From Paraphysomonas bandaiensis (Eukaryota; Chrysophyceae), in contig CBFFRP010000423.1 in assembly GCA_965644295.1 (NCBI GenBank), positions 1 through 64,000 of the forward strand: a stretch of 64,000 nt of DNA. The letters are read 5' to 3'. The notes below the pieces were generated by a model. It had not been told where the DNA came from, ran no database searches, and saw only the letters and a list, made by a program, of their open reading frames with translations. Made by a program: the position numbers and the translations under genes. This document shows positions 23,809 to 37,533 of the stretch, piece by piece. Every line of letters begins with the position of its first letter. The stretch's first letter is position 1.

Positions 23809-24656
23809 AATTGATAGAGAGAGTAGATTAAGGTGTCATGATAGTAGAAGGAAGGGGGAGAATAGAGGGAAAGAGTGGATAGAGTGAAAGAGGGGTGTAT
23901 GGTTAATGAAGTCTGTTAATTGGTAATGTGGTTGTGTATGTATGTATGTCTGGATATGAGTTTCTTTAACATAGCTACAGGAATACTACTCTGTATACTG
24001 TATACAAGTGACTGTATATAGAGAGTTTATAACAGAAACCAGAGTTGTACGTTCGTACCAGTAAATACATACATATGTACAGGTACATACATACATACAT
24101 ACATACATACATACATACATACATACATACATACATACATACATACATACATACATACCTACATACATACATACATACATACATACATACATACATACAT
24201 ACATACATACATACATACATACCTACATACATACATACATACATACATACATACATACATACATACATACATACATACATACATACATACATACATACAT
24301 ACATACATACATACATACATACATACATACATACATACATACATACATACATACATACATACATACATACATACATACATACATACATACATACTTTACT
24401 GTATTCATCTCCTATACAGGTGTATACACTAATTCAATGGCTAGAGATGTTATGTACATAAGAAGGGCTCTATTTAAGGCCACTCACACTGCTCACACCT
24501 CCCTATACAATCCACCGCACTTCACATACTATCACTTCATCTAACTTCACTTCTCAGTATATACATACCTCACCTACATACATACATACATACATACATA
24601 CACACACACTGAAGTATCTCATCATACAAACTACACACTCATAGTAAAAGATCATA
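23809..24656. promoter_or_regulatory. Divergent promoter region (EF-hand / PWP1) containing a microsatellite
   Basis: 848 bp between divergent start codons. On the EF-hand side, the sequence from 23809 to 23900 has almost no C on the plus strand, so the leader of that minus-strand gene is nearly G-free. On the PWP1 side, 24480-24650 is nearly G-free on the plus strand. Both leaders thus show the same coding-strand bias. The middle is the (CATA)n tract. Confidence 0.55.
24084..24394. repeat. (CATA)n tetranucleotide microsatellite, 311 bp
   Basis: About 75 units of CATA/TACA, interrupted by CCTA variants near 24157 and 24220. It produces artificial open frames on both strands (Met-Tyr-Val-Cys and Ile-His-Thr-Tyr repeats), which are not genes. 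A second short CATA run lies at 24575-24602. The length is likely polymorphic. Confidence 0.97.
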
Positions 24657-26383
24657 ATGATTACATCACTATCATGGATACCACGTGGTGCAGCAAGATC
24701 AAGACCTGTACGATATGAATTATCACAAGAAGAATATATCCGTGTGAAACAATTAGCATCACAAGAGGAGAATGAATTAAATGATGAGGAAGAATATACA
24801 TCAAATGCTGTGATAGCAGAAGAAATGAATGATGAGGATGTGGATACAAGTGATTTACCAGCAGAATTACGTATGGATGAATATGATAATGATGATTATG
24901 ATATGAATGAAGGGAGTGATGATGATCAAGGATTTGAGGTCATGCCTGAAGGGAATGCTGCTATTGCATTAGACACTGATTCAGAAGATGAAGATGCAGA
25001 AGATGATGAAATTCGTCCAACAGATACTCTTATGGCTGTTGCAATTACTGAGGATGAGTATAGTCATATGGAGATTCATTTACTTACAGATGATGGAAAC
25101 TTATATGTTCATCATGATATTACGTTGCCGGAATTTCCACTGTGTGTTTCATGGCTGGATTGTCCTCCTCACCAAAATAACGGCGGCCAGTCTACTGTTG
25201 GAAACTATATTGCGGTTGGCACATTTGACCCTGCAATTGAGATTTGGAACCTGGATGTATTAGACCCTCTTGAACCAACAGCAACACTAGGTAACACGTG
25301 AAGCCTGGTATATGACGTTATGTAATCTCTGTGTGCTATCTGATATATATTATCTTGGTTTGTACGTAGTCTCAGTCATTACAATTAGGTGGCAAGAGCA
25401 CCACGAAGAAGAAAAAAGGTAAGAAGAGTGCACCCGCCTTTAGGCCGGGCAGCCATACTGAAGGCGTAATGGGGCTCAGTTGGAACCGCTCCTACCGCCA
25501 GGCACTTGCCAGTGGCTCGGCAGACAATAGTGTAAAGATATGGGATGTGACTACTCAAAATTGCTCCCATACATTTACTCATCATAAAGATAAGGTGTGT
25601 GAATTTGAGGAGAACGTAGTATGAATCACTAAAAATATTTGTATTGCACAGGTGCAATCTGTTCAGTGGCATGCCCAAGAAGCATGGCTTTTGGCTACGG
25701 GATCGTTTGACCGCTCGATGTGTGTCGTTGACTGTCGTACAGGTGGCACTCCAATTTCTGTTCCCTTATCAGCTGATGTAGAAAGCATAATGTGGGACCC
25801 CTTTAACCAGCATCATCTGCTGTGCTCCATGGAAAATGGGCGTGTGCTGTGTGCGGATGTTCGTAAGATGTCCACGTCCTGCCCGGCTTCCGCTATTGTG
25901 TACGACTTCCAAGCACATGATGAGACCGTCACAGGCATAACAGCTAGTTATGCTGTTCCAGGTTTGTTTGCCACTAGTTCGGTTGACCAAACCATTCGTA
26001 TATGGGACTTACATGCTCCAGGGGGTCAACCCAAAATGGTGTCATATAAAACAATGAACGTGGGTCAGCTCTTTGCCATTGACTTTTGTCGTGACGAGCC
26101 TTTTATGATGTGCTCCGGTGGTGATGCCGGCATGGTTGCTGTGTGGGACTGTGATGAGCAGCAGGTTATCAAGTCTTATTTTTCTGACCGACAAGTGGCT
26201 TCTATTCCCTCTGACTATGCCGGAATCTCTAGTGTTGCTCATGAAACTCAGTCCACGGATGAACCAATGACATGTTCTGAGCCAGTGGAATCAATGGAAG
26301 TCAGCAATACAATGTCATCGATGGATACGAACAATAGTGAAAAGAAGAAGAAAAAGAAGAAGTCGAAAAAGCACGGCGTTTAA
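24657..26383 (+). CDS. PWP1: PWP1 homologue, WD40 ribosome-biogenesis protein
   Basis: Three exons: 24657-25290, 25389-25594 and 25652-26383, giving 523 aa. The first acceptor is the AATTAG at 25383-25388, which restores TATLGGKSTTKKKKGKK, the basic linker typical of PWP1. The N-terminus (MITSLSWIPRGAARSRP) matches the family. An acidic stretch (about 40-115) follows, then WD40 repeats with clear units (ASGSADNSVKIWDV, ATGSFDRSMCVVDCR, FATSSVDQTIRIWDL, CSGGDAGMVAVWDCD). The C-terminus is Lys-rich, a nuclear or nucleolar localisation signal. PWP1 acts in the nucleolus in rRNA gene transcription and 60S assembly. The first 400 coding bases are much AT-richer than the rest. Confidence 0.95.
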
Positions 26384-27032
26384 GAGTAAACAGAGTTCAG
26401 TTACGAATAGTGGACAGCATGTAATTTTCTGCAAACCAACAGTTAGTGCTTTTTACGACCTAGCAGTTGGTACAAAATGACTTATTAGTAAATGCACTAT
26501 AACTACTTTAATTTATCTTTACAGAAATTATTGTGCCCTACGTTTATATGGAGTGTCGCCTGTTACACTTAACTTAACCTTTCCTACACATAAACCTTAA
26601 ACTTGATTTTTGCACACGACGTACTTGAAGTTCCAATAAATCGCCTAATATGTATATATAAACTGCGGACATGAGCATATAATAATGATTTTCATCAACA
26701 TACAACACATATACATTATACAAATTTCCTACTGAAATATAAACAGTGATGCTGCTGTGTGCTTATCACTTATCACTATAGTAGTAACCATCATGCTGTA
26801 AGGTAGTATTCTCCTATCCTCTGTAGAAATAATAATCCAGTTTTTGGTTCTTAATAATTACCTTTCGTGCACAATAACTTTATGAAACATTAGTAGTTAC
26901 GATTCCATCATAACGTACCCAAACAGAAGACATACACGTTGGAAAAACTCTAGCGCAAATACAAGGAAATATAACACTTTTGTTAATTGGGAGTTAGAAT
27001 AATACAAAAAAACAATGGAACTTCTATTTGAA
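26384..27032. other. Convergent intergenic region (PWP1 / MCM8)
   Basis: Shared 3' flank of two convergent genes. TTCCAATAAATCGCC at 26631-26645 could be a PWP1 polyadenylation signal. Nothing else is recognised. Confidence 0.35.
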
Positions 27033-30340
<3,308 letters not shown>

Positions 30341-31037
30341 TGTAATGAATGTATTCTACTGTATCAGATGATTGTGATATGAGAATATGGTAAGATTATT
30401 ATATTGAAATCATATTTATATTGTTTCATGTGATGTTCATCTTATAGAAGTGTCGTTAGCAGTATAGATGAGCGAGATGGTTAGTATAATATGAGAATTC
30501 TAGTAGAGATAGATGCATATATATACACACACACATACAGAGTGGTCTTCATATTACAAGATCTGCTATTATTAGCCTATGATATAAGTTTACTTGTATA
30601 TGATTGGGTAATATGAACGGGGGGGTACTTAATGGAGGTACGTGTGGTCGGATCGGTATGTTCTGCTGTACCTAAATGTACTACTCTACAGAACAAATAG
30701 TACTGTTGTACCATATGGTCTTATGTATACTCCATTGCAATGTACTGATGTACTCATACACATCGTACTAATATACACTCTATTGCCCTGCAAGAAGACT
30801 ATGACAACAGCAGTGTGTTCTACGAGTAGATAAGTACGTAACTCACAATCGATGCATATATAGCAGCATATGCATTCCAGTTAAGTTCATATATTCATGC
30901 CATTATTGTAGATACCAAACCATGCAAACCTAGAAGACAATAGATACATAGTAAGTGGTTCATAAGATACACACACAACACATCAGTATTGTATTATTAT
31001 CGCCAGAGAGTAATATATCCTGCAGTTAACTGAGAAT
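30341..31037. promoter_or_regulatory. Divergent promoter region (MCM8 / PH-domain gene)
   Basis: 697 bp. It contains TATATATACACACACACATACAG at 30519-30540, a GGGGGG run at 30619-30624 and many ATATGC units. No gene. No particular element can be assigned. Confidence 0.4.
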
Positions 31038-31708
31038 ATGTCTGGCTATCACAAACGCCGTAAGTCTACTGATAGTGATACCAGTTCCACGAATGAAAAT
31101 GAGCTCAATGACAATGTATCAGTCGTTAGTGAATCGTTTCGTGACAGCAATTTACGTATGCATCAACCGATTCAAGATGAAAATTACATATGCGGCTATC
31201 TTCTAAAGAAATCACAAGATGGTGTGTGGCAGAAGAGATTTTTTGAAACAAATAGCACGTTCCTAACATACTACAAATCTAAGAAGCGTACAAAATTACT
31301 GGCAGCGCTAAATATGCCTAATGTCGGACAAATAACTCTGGTAGGGTATTGTATCTTCGTACATGTAAAAGCGCTATTTTAAAGTTTGAAAATGTGTAGG
31401 TTGGAAACACTTCGGACAGCCTTGGTGACGGAGTTGTGTTCCAATTAGAACTCAAAGATCGCAATTATATTCTGCGATCTCCCGATCTCGCTGATGCGCA
31501 GAGGTGGATGATCGGACTGCAAAAGCTACGTGATGCTGCTAAGGCCCAAACCATAATAGAAGAACCAGCTGGTATGGATGAAAGTCGAGGCAGTACACCA
31601 GTGAAGCCTGCCTCTTCTTCTGGTCCAGCAGAAGTAGAATCCGCCCCACGTGGAGATTGGGGAAAGCAGGAAAAGAAATCTGGATGCGGGTCCTGTGTAA
31701 TACTCTAG
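31038..31708 (+). CDS. PH-domain protein with C-terminal CaaX box
   Basis: Two exons, 31038-31340 and 31400-31708, give 203 aa. A disordered Ser-rich N-terminus is followed by a pleckstrin homology domain: ICGYLLKKSQDGVWQKRFFE at about 51-70, a central LTYYKSKK strand, then FQLELKDRNYILRSPDLADA and the terminal helix AQRWMIGLQKLRD. After a Pro/Ser linker the protein ends in KKSGCGSCVIL, a CaaX motif. Leu at the last position predicts geranylgeranylation, and a second Cys upstream could be palmitoylated. Both features point to a membrane-attached phosphoinositide-binding adaptor. The partner is unknown. Confidence 0.87.
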
Positions 31709-32479
31709 GATTATCTAGTAGGAGTATTTGCTGTTTTCCTTATATTATAATGGGCACTGCAATTGAATTTACGTTTTCTCAATAGCTATAGTTAAGCGTG
31801 TTTGTACTGCTATTGAACGATGTCGAAGTAGATAGTCGTTTTTCTGTATCGAATTGAACACGTGAAATTCACATTTAGCACAATGCTAAGAAAACGACAA
31901 GATGAATGTTGAATTATAATTATTAACGTACAATGTGAATAATATGCTATATCTGTAAAACATAGTAGGTATCGAAATGTAGTAGAAGACATGGAACTGT
32001 ATCATAGTCTATAGTCTAATATGATATATCAGGTTGATGATTTTCATTGTTTGTTGTATATTCCGCATTGTTGCTGAGAATAACATGAGTGTGTTAGTCT
32101 GTTAGAATAAACAGCGTATACACAACGCTGAATAAAACAACACCATTGCTAGGAGTACTTAAACCAATAGTTTAACAACCATATACTCGGTCACGCATCG
32201 TATATAATGTAATTTCAGTCATTGCATATACAATGTTCCATTAATACTATTCGACATTATTGTCTGCTCGAATTAATATTCCATCATACTTCCCGTCAGC
32301 CACACTTTACAATTTAGTACCTCCATTCCTTAATGGTACAATAATTCATACAATAACGATACTATGGAGTGGCGAAAGGTAAATATTACTTATGAAATTG
32401 TTCATTCGAACGAGAACTGGCGTATACTACATCACGAATTTACATACTATGTAGACCCTCAGACTACCACCCTCTCTTT
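31709..32479. other. Convergent intergenic region (PH gene / eIF4E)
   Basis: 771 bp, AT-rich, shared 3' flank of convergent genes. ATAAACAGCG and AATAAAACAAC near 32107-32142 resemble polyadenylation signals. No gene or repeat recognised. Confidence 0.35.
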
Positions 32480-33135
32480 CTAGTTTACATGATACATGTG
32501 CTCAAAGTTGGGTAGTACACGAGGCTGGCCGGGTTGAGAGCATTGCGCATCGATTAGAGCATTCAACATTTGTGTCAAAATCCGGTCAGCCACGTCCTTG
32601 TTTCCAGTGCGCAACCATAACTCAAGCTTAACGGGAACCTCACCGATGTCATTAACGATTCGGCAACCACATATTTCGTCTCTTTCATCTATAGTCTCAC
32701 CAACAAGTCCGTAGACAAGGTTCTCCCAGTACGCAACAACAGTTTCAAATCTTCGTGAGTGTCTACATATCCACCTAGACCCAGTGGAATTAGCAGGGTC
32801 TTCCCATTCTGGCTTTATTCCTTTCTTAAACAAACAAAAACCTTTAATGATTCGACCATCGATTTCTTTCTTTATATGTCCATTATTAAACACTTCACTA
32901 TAGACAGCACATGAGAGATGTCATGGATGGATAAGATATTACCTTGGTCGAGGTATTAATAACCAACACTTCCAAAAATCTTCAACTGTTTCAAACTCAT
33001 ATAATTCCTTATTATCTATAGTAGAACTAGTTTGCTATGAGTAATGATTAATATGAAGAGTGTGTGTGTTGATATATACAATACCGTGATACTACTCTCC
33101 CATAGCACCCACTTATTCTCTAATTGATGAATCAT
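32480..33135 (-). CDS. EIF4E: eIF4E-family cap-binding protein
   Basis: Three exons: 33135-33085, 33034-32943 and 32897-32480, giving 186 aa, a normal core length. The start MIHQLENKWVLWESS (Trp9, Trp12) corresponds to the family's HPLxxxWxLW motif. YEFETVEDFWKCW (29-41) and KKGIKPEWEDPANSTGSRW (72-90) follow, the latter with the second cap-stacking tryptophan (Trp79, equivalent to human Trp102). The tryptophan equivalent to human Trp56 is not obvious; the matching stretch is TSSTIDNKELYEF. ICGCRIVNDIGEVPVKLELW completes the fold. The protein would bind the mRNA 5' cap. Whether it is a translation factor or a 4EHP-like repressor is open. The 17-codon first exon was found by phase and motif. 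Confidence 0.88.
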
Positions 33136-33323
33136 TATAATTGAATGAGATTATATTTTACTTGTCTCTTCATATCTCTTATGTGATAGATGTAGCTATG
33201 ATACAGTTGTATGATATGATAGCTAAGATTGAGGCGAGGCACCAGGTCAAAGCTTGGACTAGGAATCTTCGTATCTATCTATCCACTAGATATACACATA
33301 CTGCTGCTGGCTGTATAGAGTTT

Positions 33324-33446
33324 GCGGAAGTGAATTGAAGCCAATATTCTCTATATTCCATCAATACAACTACGGCTAGAATACAGATAATTATTGTTTC
33401 AATATTAGAGGCATCTTTGAACAAAAATATTCGAAGGATGCCGACA
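33324..33446 (+). mobile_element. MITE copy 2 (CGTATCGGCA family, 5'-truncated)
   Basis: Shares AATTGAAGC, ACAACTACGGCTAGAATAC, CAATATTAGAGGCATC and GAACAAAAATATTCGAAGG with the family and ends in ATGCCGACAC, a one-base variant of the TIR. The left 25-30 bp are missing or diverged. Confidence 0.8.
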
Positions 33447-33624
33447 CAGCGCACTTGTGATATAAACGCGGTTTCTATATTGCTATTGCACTATATATCG
33501 CGATTTTCTTTCAGAAACCACATAATCTAAACTATAAAAACCGTGTTTTGCGTCCTTGTTGTCGTATCTACAGTATACTGGTATACCTATAGCCGTATAG
33601 CGTAGAAATGAAGGGGTAAAATAT

Positions 33625-33775
33625 CGTATCGGCAGTCAGTATCTTATTTTTCGGAAATAAATTGAAGCAAATAGCTTCTATATTACTGCAATACAACTAC
33701 GGCTGGAATACAGAGAATTGCTGTCTCAATATATGAGGCATTTTTGAACAAAAATACACAAAGGATGCCGATACG
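33625..33775 (+). mobile_element. MITE copy 3 (CGTATCGGCA family, full length)
   Basis: A 151-bp copy with perfect 10-bp terminal inverted repeats, CGTATCGGCA at 33625 and TGCCGATACG ending at 33775. The interior has TTTTTCGGAAATAAATTGAA, ACAACTACGGCTGGAATAC and GAACAAAAATACACAAAGG. It lies upstream of the MAN1-like gene. A clear target duplication is not visible; the flanks end TAT and begin ATG. Confidence 0.88.
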
Positions 33776-34000
33776 ATGTACTGCATGTATGTACGTATGT
33801 ACTGCTCTAGGTAGGTACTATAGATATATACTGTAGATAGGTACATATAGACCAACGGCTATACACATCTAGACATGCTCCTGATGTGCTACTTGAGCAG
33901 TGGGTTGATCTGCATATACATGCAACTCTATTCACATCTACACACAATATAGAAACAACTCTATCATCTATTAACTACACTATACTCACCTAATCTCCTC

Positions 34001-35116
34001 ATGCCAATATCACAACGTAAAGGTAAACGTAATTCTATTGAAGATGCAAAGAAATCAGCACGTCAAGCATATCAAAGTCGTATAAATACACAAACGAAGA
34101 AACTCATACAAACTAACGACAGTCCATATAGTGATACGGATTCATATGATTATACTGATATAGATCGTATTGCATGTATTGGTGAACCTTCTACACCTAC
34201 ATTACCAAAACGTTTTAATAGAGATACGAAATATATGACTGTAGAAGATGATCAGAGTGATGAGATATATAAACAGAGTATACAAGCGAGATATGAACAT
34301 GCCTCTTGTGAAGAATCTTGTAAAAGATCCTCAGAAGATATATCACCGATATCACCTCTTCAATCACGTGCTCATGTTACTCACCAGTTACCCTCCGGAC
34401 GTTCATATGGTAAGGTAAAGGTAACATGGGGTACCGTCATGTGTTCGCTACTGTCTGGATTTTGTGTGGGTCTGCTTTGGAATGAGTATGGAATGTCCGC
34501 TTATGATAAAGTTATTGAGAAGACTCAGAGAAGTGTGCGCGTAATATTTTTATTTCTTGTGAGCACAGTCGTAATTTTGCTGACGATATATGCCGTTGTC
34601 AAGTTTGTACAGCACCGTTCGGCAAAGATTCGCAGGTCAGTACACATGCTGTAAATATCCTATGCTGTATCACCGTTCGATAGACGCACAGAAATGGTTA
34701 ACGACCTTGCGCAAATTGCAAAACGGTTATTGAAAGGGAGACAGGTAAGTCCTAAAGCCTTCATTATACCTTCGTATTAATCGCTTCACCTCACTCTATA
34801 GCAACATAAGAAAGGCCCATATCCATCGGATTACCTTATGGAAGCAGTTTCTGAATTCATTCCTAAGGAATATGCACCTGAACTGAAGATTGGTAATGTG
34901 GTCAATCGCTCGGCTATGCGAAAGATATGGGATTTGGTGGACAAAGAAATTTGCTCTGACTGCAGAGTCAAAGCAGTGAAATTCGAGTACGAGGGGAGAC
35001 AATGCAGGTGCTTGGTAATAGAGGGGTCCATACAAAGTGATAATGAAGTATTCGTCGAAACCGGTACACATTCAAGTGTCCCAGCAGAAGCAGTGGGGCA
35101 AATAAATATGCTTTAG
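34001..35116 (+). CDS. MAN1/Src1-like inner nuclear membrane protein (two TM segments)
   Basis: Three exons: 34001-34635, 34684-34744 and 34802-35116, giving 336 aa. The N-terminal 135 residues are charged and disordered with a SYDYTDIDR stretch. Two hydrophobic segments lie at about 142-160 (TWGTVMCSLLSGFCVGLLW) and 180-203 (VRVIFLFLVSTVVILLTIY). The C-terminal part (about 212-300) has NDLAQIAKRLLKGRQ, YPSDYLMEAVSEFIP, SAMRKIWDLVDKEIC and SDCRVKAVKFEYEG, which resembles the Man1-Src1 C-terminal (MSC) winged-helix domain between and after TM helices. If correct, it sits in the inner nuclear envelope and tethers chromatin. No LEM domain is evident at the N-terminus. The family call is by overall pattern, so moderate. 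Confidence 0.65.
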
Positions 35117-35719
35117 GGTCTGTGGTACAGAAGAATTGTTTTTATAGTGGGTCGAACGAGCGAAATACAAAAACATTACGTAAATAAATATATGCACAGT
35201 GCTAATACTTATTTCTGAAAGGATGAAATTGTCTGTAACATATAGAATGTAGATTATCACTGGGAAGCAATGACATCATTGTTGGTCTTCCGGCCATATT
35301 GGGTAGCCTGTGGGAGTATTTTTTGTATTTGCTAAAAGGAAGGGCTGCAAATGAAGTAAATTATATGGTTGAGATGCAGGCAAAGGAAGAATATTGTGAA
35401 GAGCACGCTATATATCGTCATACTTGCAGTAGAGTTCAACCATTTATGGCTCCTAACATATTGTAATACTATTACATATCAGCAATGAATTGATCCTAAA
35501 ATCTAAAATATAGACTACATACAGAATGTTCTAATTTTTTGATTTTGCCAAAAAAACAGTTAACTATCTAGTATGATGGTTTTGGCTTTATGATATACTG
35601 TGCAAAAGTTGAAAATAACTTATAACTTATATCAGGAAAGGTTGAATTTTGGTCACGAAGGAAATAATATGACCTTTTTCTGATATATTAGTATTCACAT
35701 ACGAGATTGTCATATATTG
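35117..35719. other. 3' flank of MAN1-like gene, no gene seen
   Basis: AT-rich sequence leading into the dispersed repeat. AACATATAGAATG and similar A/T strings only. Confidence 0.3.
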
Positions 35720-37280
35720 AAAGTCTTACTATTAGCAGTAGGCGTTAAAACCCTGCACCAACTTAGTAGCTAGATGAATGCTAGACAAACTAGTTAGACC
35801 TCTACCTGTAACTAATTAGTACACACTTTTTTATCCTACTATTTAACGCTACGAAAGCTGCTTGTGCGTCGCCGCAATCACCAAGGTGCGACCACTTCCG
35901 CTCTGAGTTCTTGAGGTGAGCATCCCGGATACTTGACTTCAGCAGGCAGCCCAATCCCCCGGTTAACCTTCAGGTGGGCCCTGTTCCAGATGTCCTTGAG
36001 GTGGGCCCATTCCCGGATGCCTGTCTATTCGTCAGGGCCCAAAGACGTCTACACAAGTGACACTTATTGGCGTCCCTTGTGCCACACAAACATTCGGCTA
36101 TGAGTGGGCAAAATAATATCTATATTGAACGTCTTATTATTTAGCAATAGGTGTTAAAAACCGGCACCAATGTAGGGGCTAGTTGAGTGCTAGACATACT
36201 ATTTAGACCTCTACCAATAACTAATCAGTACAAATTCTATTATCCTACTATTAGCGCTACAGAAGCTGCTTGTGCGTCGCCGCAAGCACCAAGGTGCGAC
36301 CACTTCCTTTCTTAATGTTAATTGTGAGTTTCTTCATGATCGTGTGTCCTAGTACTCACTGGCGCGTGTTATCAGGGGGTCTACTCTTGGGATGAGATTC
36401 CACCAGGCTCTGAGGTACAGGGTTCTGTATTAAGGTCCTGAGTGTACCGAGTGCTAGATGTGTGTGCTGAGAGGTGGGTGGTGAGGTGGAATGTGGCGTT
36501 GTCTCAGTGCACCGCTTGGGCCTCGGGTATAGGTAGACTTGCCGGAGACTGCGTCGTTATCGAGGGCGTGAAGGTTCCATCCGGAACGGTGATATGTTCC
36601 TGTGTGTATGAGTGGTGGGGTTTGTGTGTACGATGGGCGGTGGTCCAGTCTCGGGTCGCCTGTGGACTCGTAGTAATCGTAGCACCCTTGGGCGTTTCCA
36701 TTGCTGTCTACTTTTTTGACGCGGTTGCGGGAGTAGTCTAGGGGGTCCTTTGTGTAGGGTAATGTATCGTCGACTTCGATCTTGGATCATGAGCTTTGCT
36801 GCAGCAAAAAGAGGCAGAAGCAGGCTGATGACCGCTGCCTCAAGGTTGCGCAGCCCTTCAGGTGTCAGGGACTCTTGAATGTGATCTCCAAAAACCATAT
36901 CGAGTTGTGCTGTGTGGTGATGGTGCCTGTCCAGAATCTCTCCACCTGCGGGATGAATGGGCTGCTGTAGCGCATTGGTGGTCCAGTGGGGTAGACCCTG
37001 ATTTCTCAGCACCTCTTGAAGCGCGTTTTTGTGGCTGTGAAAGGCAGTGATGGTGTCATGTGTGCACTCTAGACACATGTGTTTGACGAGTGAGTCTAGT
37101 CGAAAGCCGCAGTCAGAACATGTGGCTTTGGCCATGTCGAGACCTTGTTTGGTTTATCTGCTAACTGTGTTTGCTGCTCACGTTAGTTTCCCAGAGAGAA
37201 TCTCTCCGGTACTTATCCCCCAGAACACCACGAAAAGATGCGAGTCCAACTTTGTTGAGGGTACGAGATTGCCATGATAT
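35720..37280 (+). repeat. Dispersed repeat, copy B, with two tandem terminal units
   Basis: Two head-to-tail units of about 190 bp start at about 35720 (GAAAGTCTTACTATTAGCAG) and 36137 (GAACGTCTTATTATTTAGCA). Each ends in CACCAAGGTGCGACCACTTC. The same unit occurs at 45950. The blocks that follow match, in reverse complement, those at 20198-21300. The middle (36400-37150) is GC-richer than the surrounding DNA and holds a minus-strand ORF with a possible zinc knuckle. The structure suggests a degenerate, multi-kilobase mobile element of unresolved class. Confidence 0.65.
36557..37135 (-). pseudogene. Possible retroelement C-terminal fragment with zinc-ribbon-like motif
   Basis: A 192-codon ORF on the minus strand. 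The beginning, CSDCGFRLDSLVKHMCLEC, has C-x2-C-x8-H-x4-C spacing reminiscent of the Cys/His cluster at the end of non-LTR reverse transcriptases (zf-RVT). The rest is Arg/Pro/His-rich and unlike a folded protein. It lies inside the dispersed repeat. No reverse-transcriptase core is seen, so the assignment is tentative. Confidence 0.3.
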
Positions 37281-37533
37281 AAGACAATTACCATGAAGAA
37301 TGTAAAAGCTGTAGTGGAGAGTGGGCCGTGGAGGGAATTCTAATAAAATGAACTGTAATGGAGTCACATGAACCGCGTTATTGCGACCCAAAACTTTGAC
37401 TGTTTACTATGTGACACATGACTATTGTGTATTACAAATACGATATAAACAGCATTCACTGTTGACTGTATTGTTTATTACATGAAGTACACAACACAAT
37501 GTCCGATGTTTTAATTCGTCATGTTAACACAGA
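37281..37533. other. 3' flank of copper radical oxidase gene
   Basis: No gene recognised between the dispersed repeat and the stop codon of the oxidase gene at 37534. Confidence 0.3.

Larger units (their letters stand above)
33136..34000. promoter_or_regulatory. Divergent promoter region (eIF4E / MAN1-like) with two MITE copies
   Basis: 865 bp holding MITE copies at 33324-33446 and 33625-33775, listed separately. The last 150 bp before 34001 are G-poor on the coding strand (ATCTACACACAA, AACTACACTATACTCACC). Confidence 0.45.

Noticed and set aside
23975-24461. Overlapping long ORFs on both strands with Met-Tyr-Val-Cys or Ile-His-Thr-Tyr repeats
   Set aside because: They are translations of the CATA microsatellite, which has no stop in several frames; no gene evidence.
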